Assembly: GCA_002163155.1 (NCBI GenBank)
Contig: MAAO01000006.1
Span: 1,387,371-1,451,370 of the forward strand
Direction: 5' to 3'
From: Halobacteriovorax marinus
Lineage (GTDB): Bacteria > Bdellovibrionota > Bacteriovoracia > Bacteriovoracales > Bacteriovoracaceae
DNA: 64,000 bases
The notes beneath the pieces are model-generated. The model was not told the DNA's origin and did no database searches. It saw only the letters and a list, made by a program, of their open reading frames with translations. Made by a program: the position numbers and the translations under genes. Of this stretch, positions 34,468 to 43,660 are shown one piece after another (position 1 is the first letter of the stretch; each line of letters starts with the position of its first letter).

Positions 34468-34662
34468 CTACTTGCGAGATACATTTACTGCACAAGGACC
34501 TTTTTGGCCTTCACCAACTTCGAAATCTACTGCGTCATCTTCATTAAGAGGACCTGATTGAATACCAGTGATGTGAACAAAAATGTCCTTTCCACCATTG
34601 TCTGGAGTGATGAATCCAAAACCTTTTTCTTGATCAAAAAACTTTACTTTACCTGTTTCCAT
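34468..34662 (-). CDS. Cold-shock domain protein
   Basis: A 64-residue single-domain nucleic-acid-binding protein starting at the ATG at 34662 ([18 protein letters not shown]); an upstream in-frame start at 34704 would add a non-homologous tail. RNP1 (KGFGFI) and RNP2 (DIFVHI) are intact. CspA-type proteins melt RNA structure and act as cytoplasmic RNA chaperones. It is monocistronic with its own strong terminator. Confidence 0.97.
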   Translation of the reverse strand: METGKVKFFDQEKGFGFITPDNGGKDIFVHITGIQSGPLNEDDAVDFEVGEGQKGPCAVNVSRK

Positions 34663-34779
34663 TATAAATCCTAAACGTGTTGTTGATGCTAAATAAGAGA
34701 GCATCTAATTATTGTATAAACCTTATAGTATCATATAGCTATGATTGCAATGATACATATAAAGATTTCTCGTTTCTTA

Positions 34780-34930
34780 TCTCTTATCTGTGTAAAAAGG
34801 GTGAGTTCTTCTACACTTTAGCTATTTTAACTTGATTTTGACCTAATTATCTTTAAAAAATAAGGCATTAGGGGATATTGATACTTTGAGGATTGTAGTT
34901 CTCTGGGGTTGTTTCGTCTTGTTCTTATCT
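34780..34930 (+). repeat. Dispersed intergenic element, copy 19
   Basis: Diverged full-length copy: ttatctgtgtaaaaagggtg, gttcttctacactttagct, taacttgattttgacctaat, cattaggggatattgatac, tttgaggattgtag, gtttcgtcttgttcttatct. Faces the 3' end of the radical SAM gene at 35087. Confidence 0.7.
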
Positions 34931-35086
34931 TAAGCTTTGCTAGAAAGGGTGAGATAGGAGTTGGTTGATCGGCTTTCAGAAGCTTAAAAGGAGCTGATGA
35001 CTACTAAAAGACTATCCAGAAATATCAATAGTAAGATGATTCATATTAGTTCTTTATATGAAATTCTCCAAATACAACTTCTGAAG

Positions 35087-36775
35087 CTATTTATTTCTTA
35101 TTTCAAAGAGAATGTAGTAATGAAAAGAGATAAATCTCTTAAATGGATATGTCATAAAATCTAGCAGTTTTGCAATTTTTGTTAGAGAACTCTTATTTCT
35201 TAGAAGAAAAGAAAATACCCCTATATACTCAGATTTAAGTAGTTTTATTGCAGGATTGTTTGAAAGAGTAAGACTTTCATTTATTACAAAATCTTCATAG
35301 AGCTTGTATTTATTTTCAGAAATATTGCCACTGATAAACTTATTCAATACTGTTGGTGCACTTCCTATGAGACTAATAGATTTCCGTTTTTCAAAATCTT
35401 CACATGCAAGATCTAAAATATCTTCAAGAGAAAAGCCAAAACCATAATTATGACTAATATTAATCGAATTTTCTAAAGGTAAATATTTAGAGTGAATTTG
35501 GTTTAAATGTATTTGTTCAAAGAGAGGTAAACTCTCTTTACTCTTAAAGCTTAGAACATTAAAAATCCACTCACGGGTTAAATCAAACTCCTTGTAGTAT
35601 TCTATTAGACTTTTTCGCTTAAAGAAGTTATCCAACTCCTCACTCTTCTCTATTCTGTGACATAGATCTCTCTGCCAAATCCTGACAGAATCTTCTAACA
35701 ATGGAGCTTTTTTTAGATTTATAAGGACTTTAGTAAATTGTTCAAAATAAACGGGGTCAGCATAGGAACTAATAACTTCAAGAGCTTCATCAACTAGTTT
35801 AATGAGAGAGATTCGATCAAGAGTCAATGGAGACATAAGTCCCGAGAGGCCTGTATCATGACAAATATTTACATTATATTTAAGTTTATAGTGATAGAGA
35901 AACTTTAAGAATTCAGTAATATTTAAAAGAGTTGGAGTGGTAAGAGTAATGGCAAATTCTTGCATACTCTTATTCATTGAATATTCTAAATTTTGAATGA
36001 ACTTATTCCACTTAAGTCCATCTCTTATGAATTCAACACTCTTCCCTTCAGCATCTATGCTAACGATGAGTTCTACTTTTTTGAATTGAGAAAATTTCAA
36101 AAAGTATTTCTTCATAAGATCTAAGGGAAGTGACAAATTTGTATGATAGGCCATAGTCATATTCTTGGCCATATCAGATTCGATACAGCAATCTATGATT
36201 TGCCAAAATTCTTTTTGAAGAACACCTTCACCTGAGGCGAAGTATAGTTTACTCACTTCCCCAGATTCAATTGCTCTAATAATTTCAGGAATAATAGAGA
36301 TAATATTTTTATTTTTCTTCGCTATTAGTTTTTCTTTTTCCTCTTCACTTGTAGAAGAGATCGTCATCACTCCCTTCTCAATTTTAGATGAGGCCTCGGC
36401 GCAACACATGCGACAACTTAAATTACATGCATTATCAATTCTGTAATCATAGTAGAATGGTTTTTGAGAAAATGTTCCATCCGAATCTGTTTGAGAGATT
36501 AGTTCTTCCTCAAGATGAGAAAATTCCTTAAACAACTCTAGTGGTTTAGCGCTACCTAAATTAGAGTTTACACAGATATCACAGAACTCTACAGGGGCCG
36601 TACCTTCCATCATAAGCTTTCGAGCATTCTTTAGATGGTCACTATTCCAAAACTCATCCAGAGAAAGATCTTTATGCCTATCAGAAACTTTAGACTGACA
36701 ACATAGGGCCCTATTCCCGGTCATATCAACATGAGAGTATATCCAAGGGGCTAAACAAAAAATCTTACTTTCCAT
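35087..36775 (-). CDS. Radical SAM protein with twitch/SPASM-like cysteine clusters
   Basis: A 562-residue cytoplasmic protein. The radical SAM cluster motif CNLSCRMC lies at residues 117-124. Ahead of it are CLAPWIYSHVDMTGNRALCC (7-26) and FCDIC (65-68), cysteines that resemble an auxiliary SPASM or twitch cluster placed N-terminally instead of C-terminally. The barrel strands follow (YFASGEGVLQKEFWQII, KKVELIVSIDAEG). Such enzymes cleave SAM to a 5'-deoxyadenosyl radical and modify peptides, cofactors or sugars. No precursor peptide was recognised next to it, so the substrate is unknown. Confidence 0.85.
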   Translation of the reverse strand: MESKIFCLAPWIYSHVDMTGNRALCCQSKVSDRHKDLSLDEFWNSDHLKNARKLMMEGTAPVEFCDICVNSNLGSAKPLELFKEFSHLEEELISQTDSDGTFSQKPFYYDYRIDNACNLSCRMCCAEASSKIEKGVMTISSTSEEEKEKLIAKKNKNIISIIPEIIRAIESGEVSKLYFASGEGVLQKEFWQIIDCCIESDMAKNMTMAYHTNLSLPLDLMKKYFLKFSQFKKVELIVSIDAEGKSVEFIRDGLKWNKFIQNLEYSMNKSMQEFAITLTTPTLLNITEFLKFLYHYKLKYNVNICHDTGLSGLMSPLTLDRISLIKLVDEALEVISSYADPVYFEQFTKVLINLKKAPLLEDSVRIWQRDLCHRIEKSEELDNFFKRKSLIEYYKEFDLTREWIFNVLSFKSKESLPLFEQIHLNQIHSKYLPLENSINISHNYGFGFSLEDILDLACEDFEKRKSISLIGSAPTVLNKFISGNISENKYKLYEDFVINESLTLSNNPAIKLLKSEYIGVFSFLLRNKSSLTKIAKLLDFMTYPFKRFISFHYYILFEIRNK

Positions 36776-36895
36776 AGGGAAATTATATGTTATTTATTGA
36801 TACTATAGTAAATTACTTTATACTTTTGACAATAAAATCCGCGAACACATAAATTTACGAACAGGGTCAGTCTCAATAACTATTCTAAAAGGCCT

Positions 36896-36952
36896 TTTAT
36901 TTAAGGTAATGGGAGAGAATTCTGCATTGAAATTTTCGAGGTTTAATACTTT
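36896..36952 (+). repeat. Dispersed intergenic element, copy 20 (partial)
   Basis: ttttatttaaggtaatggga, gagaattctgcattgaaatt, tcgaggtttaatactt: left end and a short part of the right are kept. Directly followed by a second copy of the tail of the methyltransferase gene. Confidence 0.6.
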
Positions 36953-37056
36953 TCATCGTTTTGTTCTTCTTTATCCAATTAGAAGATACTCCTTCTTGTG
37001 GCCTGGAACCTGTCGACTAATCGTAGTTGCAAATCCTCTATCGTAAAATATATCTT
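36953..37056 (-). pseudogene. Duplicated, decayed 3' end of an RlmM-like methyltransferase gene
   Basis: On the minus strand the last about 35 codons read EFEDIFYDRGFATTISRQVP, GHKKEYLLIG, then a stop, then RRTKR and TGA. They match almost residue for residue the C-terminus of the methyltransferase gene at 41683-42684, with Trp to Arg, Val to Leu and a glutamine codon replaced by TAA. The match stops near 37056. Like the intact gene, this tail is followed by a copy of the dispersed element. It is the relic of a duplicated or exchanged gene. Confidence 0.85.
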
Positions 37057-37066
37057 CAAATTCGTT

Positions 37067-37200
37067 AAATAGCCATTTTGAAATCTTCTAAGTTTATTTC
37101 ACCATGATTTTTTTGTAGAGAATCAACTAACTCTTTAAGTTCATTAATTAGGTTATTATTGAAAATTTCATTTAATTCACATTCAATTAATAAAGTATTC
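37067..37200 (-). pseudogene. Gene fragment of unknown family, fused to methyltransferase relic
   Basis: Minus-strand frame open for about 45 codons: NTLLIECELNEIFNNNLINE, LKELVDSLQKNHGEINLEDF, KMAI then TAA. There is no start codon and it ends where the methyltransferase relic begins. The acidic, helical composition looks coded. It is probably the tail of another lost gene. Confidence 0.4.
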
Positions 37201-37220
37201 TGGGAAACCGATATATACCT

Positions 37221-38291
37221 GTGAGAATAATTCTATATATAACTTTATTTACCCTTCTTGGATGTGAGAATTTTCCACTTCTATCAAGCACAAATTCTAA
37301 AGTAGGCGAAATGAGTCGCGACGATGTGGATACCACTCAAGCAACACTCAATGTGTCCAATAAAATAAAAGATGATACAGGTCTTACTTTTAACGACTTA
37401 ACAGGGCAAGGGATCTCCTCTTTCATAGATAAACAACTTAGTCCAGAGGTAGACTGTCTTAACATTTCAGATGATTCGAGGCCTTCTCCTAGAGCTTCAC
37501 AAGAAATGCTCACAGAATCCTCTGGTAATGAAGACTTTTCTGGAAAGAGAAAAGAGCTCTTTAATAATTTCACAAAGCTAGGCGGTGATCCTGTGGCCTT
37601 TAAGCAGGCGCTTTGCTTCTTTGATGAGAATAAAGATAACAAGTTTCAAAAGAAGACAAAGGGAAAGTTTAAGGGGACGACTCAAATCAAAAATAAGAAA
37701 TTTATGGTTATTCAAGATTTTAATCAACCCTCATCTAAGAAGAGACTTCTTCTTTTAAATCTAGAAACAAATGAAGTTCAGGCATTTTATTCGGCACATG
37801 GGGTTGGAACACCGGATCGTCCTTGGAACCCTAGGAATGATTCGTTAACAGTTAAGAACTTTAGCAATAAGAAAGGATCTAACCTAACTCCTAGAGGATT
37901 TTTTATAACAGGTGAGAGATCGCCTTCTTCAAAAGCCTGGAAGTGGCATATGAAACTCGATGGTGTGCAAAGAGATATTAATGATAATGCAAGGGACAGA
38001 GCTATAGTCTTTCATCAAGGAGTGAGATCAAAGGATTGGAATGAAAGGCTTGTTTGGCCTGGCAGGACTTCTTCTAATGAAGACTCACCAGAGCTCTATG
38101 AGAAGTATGAAAGTGGAAGAGATAGGGTATATAAGGCACAGAATATGACTTGGGGTTGTACCGCTGTGGCCAGAGAGTACGCTGAAGAAATCTATGATAA
38201 GACCAAAGGTGGGGCTGTCTATTATAATTATTCGCCCAAGGAGAAAGAACTTGGTGCGCAGTACTGTGGGAATAACCTTTTGAAGAAGTAG
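37221..38291 (+). CDS. Lipoprotein L,D-transpeptidase-like enzyme (YkuD_2 type)
   Basis: A 356-residue protein starting at GTG, with a lipobox (LLGC at about 12-15), so it is anchored in a membrane and faces the periplasm. The C-terminal half has the YkuD-like catalytic domain of the murein L,D-transpeptidase_2 type: LTPRGFFITGE, MKLDGVQRD, IVFHQGV (His) and TWGCTAV with catalytic Cys near 313. These enzymes cross-link or edit peptidoglycan peptides; predatory Bdellovibrionota carry many, some used on prey wall. The substrate here is not known. Confidence 0.82.
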   Translation: MRIILYITLFTLLGCENFPLLSSTNSKVGEMSRDDVDTTQATLNVSNKIKDDTGLTFNDLTGQGISSFIDKQLSPEVDCLNISDDSRPSPRASQEMLTESSGNEDFSGKRKELFNNFTKLGGDPVAFKQALCFFDENKDNKFQKKTKGKFKGTTQIKNKKFMVIQDFNQPSSKKRLLLLNLETNEVQAFYSAHGVGTPDRPWNPRNDSLTVKNFSNKKGSNLTPRGFFITGERSPSSKAWKWHMKLDGVQRDINDNARDRAIVFHQGVRSKDWNERLVWPGRTSSNEDSPELYEKYESGRDRVYKAQNMTWGCTAVAREYAEEIYDKTKGGAVYYNYSPKEKELGAQYCGNNLLKK

Positions 38292-38428
38292 TTTATTTAT
38301 TGTAGAGAATATATTTTCTAATTACACCAAGTAGTTGTTGCTTTCTTCTAGGGCAACTAGACATAGTCACAATGATATCAATATAACTGTTAGAGATTAG
38401 AACAAAGAATAGGAAAAGTATAATAAGA

Positions 38429-40702
38429 CTAGGCGACTTTTGCGTCTTCTTTTATTGTAAAAATTGACTCTATCTCAGAGAAGATTTTCTTTTTAGAAAA
38501 AGGTTTATGTACTATCGAATGAACTAGGGAATCCAAATCATCAGGATTATTGCTTTCGCTAAATTTTACGGCACCAGTCATGATGATAATTTCAGGCTGA
38601 ATAATTTCAGTATTCTCTCTTATTTTTCTAATGAATTGAGACCCAGACATTTGAGACATCTGCATGTCTGTGAGGATTAGTTCGTATAGGCCAGGATTTA
38701 TAACATATTCATTGTAAGCATCATTAGCGTTATCGAATACTCTTACATTTATATCTATTGTCTCAAACATTAATTTTAAAATTTCTAAAATTTCTTTTTC
38801 GTCATCAACAATAATCATGTTCCTTAATATAGGTTTCTTTGAAATTGATAAAGATGAGCTTTTAATGTTTTCTACAGTTTCAAGGTCTTCCTTTATTTGA
38901 TTTAGTTTAAGATCATACTCCTCTCGTGTATATTTTTTTATTGGAAAAGTCACAGAAAAAAGTGATCCAATATCTAAATCAGATTCAACTTCGATTTTTC
39001 CATGAAATTCTTTAACAATGTTTGTGGCTAGAGCAAGTCCTATCCCTGTTCCTTTATTTATATCTTTTGTTGTAAAGAAAGATTCGAATATCTTTTCTTT
39101 TATAGCTTTTGGTATACCTTTCCCGTTATCTTCTATACATACTTTAAAATTGTCTTCAGAAGAACTATTTGAAATATGTATATTCTTCTCTTCGTTATCT
39201 TCAATTGCGTCTTTGGCATTTGAGAGTAAGTTGATAATTACTTGTTGAAACTTTCCTCTGTTAGCATGAACTTCATAAATATGGTTTTCATCAGCGCAAT
39301 CGTATGTGATATTGATACCTTTTTTAGTATAAATATCATCAACCATTATAAGAATTTCATCGACACTATCTTGTATGTCAAAGTACTCTACATGATCAAC
39401 ATCAGATCTTGAAAACGAACGAAGTCCTTTAACTATATTGGCTATTCTTTTTACAGCGAGAGTACACTTGTGAATATAGGCCTTATACTTTTCATCAATA
39501 CCTGGGATTTTCTCGAATTTCTTCCTTAATATACTTAAGTTACCTTGAATTATCGCCAAAGGATTATTAATCTCATGTCCAACACCAGCTGCAAGTTCTC
39601 CTATCGAAGCAAGCTTAGCGTTATGAGCATTGATCCTTGTGAGTTCAATATTTTCGCTATTTTGTTTTGTTATTTTATCTAGCATATCATCTATAGATTT
39701 AGAAAGATCACCAATTTCATTCTTATTATTTAGATTACATCTTGTATCATAATTACCAAAGCTCACATCTCTAGATGTTTTGACTATTTGATCTAGTGGT
39801 CTTAGTAAGAAATGGATAATGAAGAAGAATGCTAAAAGAGAAACTGTAATAACTAGAGCAATAATGGTAAGTACTACTTTATTTGTTGCATTTAATTCCT
39901 TTATCAGAGACGTCACGTTCACATATACTTGTAGTTTAGCACCTTCTCCAATTAGAGAGCTGGGTAGATTGATTGTCCTTTTTTTTATTAATTTATCTTC
40001 ATATTCGATCAAGTCCCTGTTCTTTAATTTTGATACCTTATTAATGAACTCACTATCTTCATCGAGAGTAATGATATTTTCATCAAAAGTAAGTACTGAA
40101 GTATATTTCACTGAGTGGTTAAATTCTTTAAGAATTGATCGAGTATCTACAAAGTAGCTAATGTAGAAAGTCTCTTCATTTTCCTCATGCTCTACTGGCA
40201 TTATTACAATGAATTTTCGTTCAAGGTTTCCATTTTGATAAAAACCTGAAGTTATTGCATCATCATCTTTTGCTTTAAGTAATAATGCTCTAAAGCCTTC
40301 GTTATGAATTATGTCTCCCTTAAGGTTTCTCTCTACGTTGTAAATGGAGATTGGTCTTAAATTTTCGTTGTGGGCTACAATTCTTTCAACTCCAAACTTA
40401 ATTGAGATTTGATTTCCAATTCCAAGAAGGCCTTGTTCCCATCTTTCTCTTTGTGTTTTAATTTCAGTTAGGGGATTAAGGTTTTTATCTATTAACCAAG
40501 GTCTTACCCAAGAAATCAGTCCCTCTCTCTGATGATGAATGATTGATTCAAATAAATTTATCTGTTCAAGAATATTTTTCTTTTCGAATGTCTTTATTGT
40601 TCTATTTTCAACTTCTTTAGAAATATACGGAATGAGTATTAGAAGACACGCTAATATTAAAGATAATCCACCTAAAAGTTGTGCTTTTATTGATCTAAAC
40701 AT
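38429..40702 (-). CDS. Membrane hybrid sensor histidine kinase
   Basis: A 757-residue inner-membrane kinase. Transmembrane helix 1 (about 8-27) and helix 2 (about 278-300) flank a periplasmic sensor region of about 250 residues. HAMP follows (about 300-350), then HisKA with GHEINNPLAIIQGN (His near 376), HATPase_c (NLLSNAKDAIED, DNGKGIP, GTGIGLA) and a C-terminal receiver domain (IIVDDEKEI, ILTDMQMS phosphoacceptor Asp, HKPFS Lys). The rhodanese-like gene ends two bases upstream, so they are one operon. No output regulator is adjacent. Confidence 0.92.
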   Translation of the reverse strand: MFRSIKAQLLGGLSLILACLLILIPYISKEVENRTIKTFEKKNILEQINLFESIIHHQREGLISWVRPWLIDKNLNPLTEIKTQRERWEQGLLGIGNQISIKFGVERIVAHNENLRPISIYNVERNLKGDIIHNEGFRALLLKAKDDDAITSGFYQNGNLERKFIVIMPVEHEENEETFYISYFVDTRSILKEFNHSVKYTSVLTFDENIITLDEDSEFINKVSKLKNRDLIEYEDKLIKKRTINLPSSLIGEGAKLQVYVNVTSLIKELNATNKVVLTIIALVITVSLLAFFFIIHFLLRPLDQIVKTSRDVSFGNYDTRCNLNNKNEIGDLSKSIDDMLDKITKQNSENIELTRINAHNAKLASIGELAAGVGHEINNPLAIIQGNLSILRKKFEKIPGIDEKYKAYIHKCTLAVKRIANIVKGLRSFSRSDVDHVEYFDIQDSVDEILIMVDDIYTKKGINITYDCADENHIYEVHANRGKFQQVIINLLSNAKDAIEDNEEKNIHISNSSSEDNFKVCIEDNGKGIPKAIKEKIFESFFTTKDINKGTGIGLALATNIVKEFHGKIEVESDLDIGSLFSVTFPIKKYTREEYDLKLNQIKEDLETVENIKSSSLSISKKPILRNMIIVDDEKEILEILKLMFETIDINVRVFDNANDAYNEYVINPGLYELILTDMQMSQMSGSQFIRKIRENTEIIQPEIIIMTGAVKFSESNNPDDLDSLVHSIVHKPFSKKKIFSEIESIFTIKEDAKVA

Positions 40703-40704
40703 CT

Positions 40705-41301
40705 TTATTTAATTTTCGCTCCTTGATCTTTTAATTGTGAAAAACCACCTAAAACTATGAAAATATTTTCAAATGGTACGCCGTACTCTCTTAGTTGGCA
40801 TGCTCCCCATGTTGAGCGATGACATTTATAACCATTGCAAAACAAAATCATCTTTATATTATTCAAATCTGAAATTTCGTTGATTTCATTAATTTTATTA
40901 TTTTTCAATATTTTCTTGTTTTTTCTTTTGGACATTACTTTTAGTATTAAATCTCTTGAAAACTCGTTCTCACTTTTCTTGTTATAGTCAGATGTAAGTA
41001 AAATTGTTCCCGAAACCACACCTGTTGCTCTTCGAGCTTCTTTATCTCGTGCATCTATAACTATCCAGTTTTCTTTTTTAAGCTTTTCTATGGCAAACTT
41101 TCCTTCGATAGGAGTCGCAACTCTGAGCTTATTGAATAATTTAACACCGACTTCTTTCTTGGTATTAAGTCCCTTCTCCCAATTTTTAACTTTGCAGAAC
41201 TGTTCCCTTGATTGACCAAATTTGTTTGAGAATTCTTTATCAAACCCATACGATTTATTACTAAGTAATATGACCAAAAAAATTGTTTTTATTATTTTCA
41301 T
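40705..41301 (-). CDS. Secreted rhodanese-like protein in operon with kinase
   Basis: A 198-residue protein with a signal peptide (about 1-19). The rhodanese fold is seen in NWIVIDARDKEARRATGVVS and in the active-site loop ILFCNGYKCHRSTWGA, where the first Cys is the likely sulfur-carrying residue and a second Cys and an Arg lie inside the loop. Periplasmic rhodaneses relay sulfane sulfur or act as redox sensors. It is two bases from the hybrid kinase start codon, which suggests that it supplies or modulates that kinase's signal. Confidence 0.8.
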   Translation of the reverse strand: MKIIKTIFLVILLSNKSYGFDKEFSNKFGQSREQFCKVKNWEKGLNTKKEVGVKLFNKLRVATPIEGKFAIEKLKKENWIVIDARDKEARRATGVVSGTILLTSDYNKKSENEFSRDLILKVMSKRKNKKILKNNKINEINEISDLNNIKMILFCNGYKCHRSTWGACQLREYGVPFENIFIVLGGFSQLKDQGAKIK

Positions 41302-41461
41302 GTTAAAACCTCAAATAAATAGATCTTCTGCTATTCTTAACGGAAATAATTATTCAATAGTGAGTTAATATATTTTCTCAACTAGTTTAATACTATTAAA
41401 TTAAACTAATCTTTAGATTGAATGAGAGTAAATGTTTCTTAAGAAATAGGTCAGAAGCTAC

Positions 41462-41540
41462 TTAGGAAATTTCGTTTCTCATGATAAACGTTCCAGCAAT
41501 GAGAACATCTAAAGCTTCGGTATTTGTAATTCGAACTTCT
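41462..41540 (-). pseudogene. 3'-terminal gene fragment cut by repeat copy 21
   Basis: Twenty-five open codons on the minus strand read EVRITNTEALDVLIAGTFIM then RNEIS and TAA. The upstream side ends exactly at the left end of repeat copy 21 (tctaagtaa gives an in-frame stop). A clear protein-like pattern, but too short to identify. Confidence 0.5.
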
Positions 41541-41678
41541 GTCTAAGTAAACGAGGAGGGTTCTTCTACGTTTTGAATATTTTAATATGGTTTTGATTTA
41601 ATGCTTTTTAAATCAAAAGTATAGGGGAGGTTGGACGTTTGTTTTCAAATTATTGGGATATACGTCCTATCCTTTCCG
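41541..41678 (+). repeat. Dispersed intergenic element, copy 21
   Basis: Full-length copy: gtctaagtaaacgaggaggg, ttcttctacgttttgaatat, tttaatatggttttgattta, gtataggggaggttggacgt, cgtcctatccttt. The right end lies five bases from the stop codon of the methyltransferase gene. Confidence 0.9.
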
Positions 41679-41682
41679 TGCT

Positions 41683-42684
41683 TCATCGCTTTGTTCTTCT
41701 CTGTCCAATTAATACATACTCTTTCTTATGGCCTGGAACTTGTCGACTAATGGTAGTTGCAAATCCCCAATCGTAAAATATATCTTCAAATTCTTCTATC
41801 AACTTTATATTTTCAAGCTTTACCACTTGAACTGTGAATATAATTCCTTTCAATGAATTATTATATTTCTTGCACAGTCTGAGTACTTCTTTAATGGACT
41901 GGTTAGGATTGAGGTTAAGATCTGCATGCACCCAATGAATTTCACAATCAGGTAAATCTTCTTGGGACAAATTTTGAACTGAAGATTTAATAAACTTAAA
42001 ATTCTTATGGGATAGAATTGCTTGATCTACGTTTGCCGTGTCTACGCCCCATACTTTTGATCCCTTTGAAAGTAGATACGAGCTAGAACCACCTGGAGAG
42101 CATCCAAAATCTATCCATGAATCTCTCGAAGTAAACTTAAGAGCATAAAGTTCAATCGTTTGTGCCAACTTAATATAAGCTACTGAAGGAGAGGAATCTG
42201 GTATCTTCAATTCAACATGTGCATTAGGGTATCTTGTGATGCCTTTTGATACTCGATGTAGACCAAACCACACTTCTTTCTCACCAAGAGAAATGATATT
42301 TAATACAAGTTTTCCTTCGGCACTGTACTCATTAACAGTAATATCAAAATCAGTTTCGGCATCAAAAGCATAGTTAGAGTTAATGCTATAGTTATGTATG
42401 ACACAGTCATCTAATGAAAGATTTACTTCTTCGAGTGTATCAAGAATAGTTTCCTTAAGGTCTTCAGGCTTACCCTTACCTAAGCAAATGCCTGTTCTTG
42501 TGGCAAAAGTTATCTCGAGTTGCGAAATTGTATTAAAATCAAATTTAATACCTTTATTCTTAAAAGTTAAAAATCCCTTTCTCGAATAACTAAGAGTGAG
42601 TTCTGGACAAAAGGCCTTAATTTCTTCTTTAAGAAGGTTTTCATTTCCAATGTTTACGCAGAAAAAAATAAATTGATCTTTCAT
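41683..42684 (-). CDS. FtsJ-like 2'-O-ribose methyltransferase (RlmM-like)
   Basis: A 333-residue cytoplasmic protein. The C-terminal Rossmann domain has the SAM-binding motif SWIDFGCSPGGSSSYLL, KVWGVDTANVD and the catalytic-site strand EIHWVHADLNLNP, as in RlmM/RrmJ-type enzymes that methylate a ribose in 23S rRNA. The N-terminal about 150 residues resemble a substrate-recognition region with strands such as CVIHNYSINSNYAF. A decayed second copy of its tail lies at 36953-37056. It is followed by repeat copy 21. Confidence 0.72.
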   Translation of the reverse strand: MKDQFIFFCVNIGNENLLKEEIKAFCPELTLSYSRKGFLTFKNKGIKFDFNTISQLEITFATRTGICLGKGKPEDLKETILDTLEEVNLSLDDCVIHNYSINSNYAFDAETDFDITVNEYSAEGKLVLNIISLGEKEVWFGLHRVSKGITRYPNAHVELKIPDSSPSVAYIKLAQTIELYALKFTSRDSWIDFGCSPGGSSSYLLSKGSKVWGVDTANVDQAILSHKNFKFIKSSVQNLSQEDLPDCEIHWVHADLNLNPNQSIKEVLRLCKKYNNSLKGIIFTVQVVKLENIKLIEEFEDIFYDWGFATTISRQVPGHKKEYVLIGQRRTKR

Positions 42685-42802
42685 ATTATAAATTCCTGTC
42701 TTTAGCTGATTTATACAGCTTTAACTTTTAATATCTTATTTCGCATCTTTACAATTCTTTCTAGTTCTTTACTCTTATTTATTCGATTAGGGAATAAAAT
42801 AT

Positions 42803-42922
42803 ATGCCGGATGAACGCTATATACGACCTGAACCGGGATCGTTTATTGTAGAGGCACAAGTGATGTGAGAATTATATGCTCAGGTCGAATTTTTAACGGG
42901 TTACACTGAAAATGAATGAATA
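42803..42922 (+). pseudogene. Short ORF with in-frame TGA, possible remnant
   Basis: From the ATG at 42803 the frame reads MPDERYIRPEPGSFIVEAQV M, then TGA, and continues without a frame change as ELYAQVEFLTGYTENE to a second stop. The continuous protein-like reading across one TGA suggests a decayed gene or a short tail fragment. A weak AGGGA precedes the ATG. No selenocysteine-insertion-like hairpin was noticed. Family unknown. Confidence 0.35.
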
Positions 42923-43013
42923 AATGTTGATTAATGCTTGAAAATATTTCAATAAATAATATGTTCATCTCCTAGTATGCTAAATTAGCTAAAACTATTA
43001 TCAAGGAACTCAG

Positions 43014-43613
43014 ATGAAAACTCTTCTACTTTTAAGTACTTTATTCATGTCGACGAATATTCTTGCGACTAATTTAAACAGAGTATTTGATGGTTTAAAT
43101 GCAGCTTGTGAAACACCATATGATGTATTTAATTCTAAAAGAAGAGATGTCTTCAACTTTACAAATCCTTTAGTAAACTCCAGTCAGGGAAATTTAGCTA
43201 TTCAAGTTGATGTTAACTTATTTGAATGTATCCAAGATAATGATGAATTTGTTTTCATTTTTAGAAATAACTTAGACCCAATTAGTTACAAGACTTATGA
43301 TGGGAAAGCTACAATCACAAGATTCGATACAACAAAACTAGTGAGAGCATTCTCAATTGAAAATGGAATTGTATCTACTGGAACGTTAACTTTAGCAGAA
43401 AAAGGATTCAAGGCCTTATTAAATATTTCCAAAAGTGATTTACAAGAAAATACTTTTACAGGAGCTAGTGAGAAAGGAAGTCATTATATCGACTTAGACT
43501 TCTATTCTATCAGAAGCTTCTTTCATAACGATGTTGACCTGGGTTCTTCAGAAGTTAGCTCTGCGATTTACCGTCTCTTTATTGACTTAAAAACTAAGAA
43601 GGCTCAGTTTTAG
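43014..43613 (+). CDS. Secreted protein of unknown function
   Basis: A 199-residue protein with a signal peptide (MKTLLLLSTLFMSTNILA). The mature part is beta-rich (LAIQVDVNLFECIQDNDEFV, KATITRFDTTKLVRAFSI, GIVSTGTLTLAEKGFKALL) with two cysteines (AACETP, FECIQD). The pattern suggests a periplasmic beta sandwich. AAGGA precedes the ATG. A short stem-loop follows. No family was recognised. Confidence 0.65.
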   Translation: MKTLLLLSTLFMSTNILATNLNRVFDGLNAACETPYDVFNSKRRDVFNFTNPLVNSSQGNLAIQVDVNLFECIQDNDEFVFIFRNNLDPISYKTYDGKATITRFDTTKLVRAFSIENGIVSTGTLTLAEKGFKALLNISKSDLQENTFTGASEKGSHYIDLDFYSIRSFFHNDVDLGSSEVSSAIYRLFIDLKTKKAQF

Positions 43614-43643
43614 TTTCTCAATTCTTTTCAATTTTACGATGTT

Positions 43644-43660
43644 AAGGCCTTCGAGCCTTT
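43644..43660 (+). terminator. Short stem-loop after the 43014-43613 gene
   Basis: Five-base stem AAGGC/GCCTT with a six-base loop and a short T stretch; weak. The remainder of the gap to 43918 shows only the presumed promoter of the collagen-like gene. Confidence 0.4.

Noticed and set aside
42803..42922. Selenoprotein
   Set aside because: The TGA is not followed by an obvious insertion hairpin and the peptide resembles no known selenoprotein.
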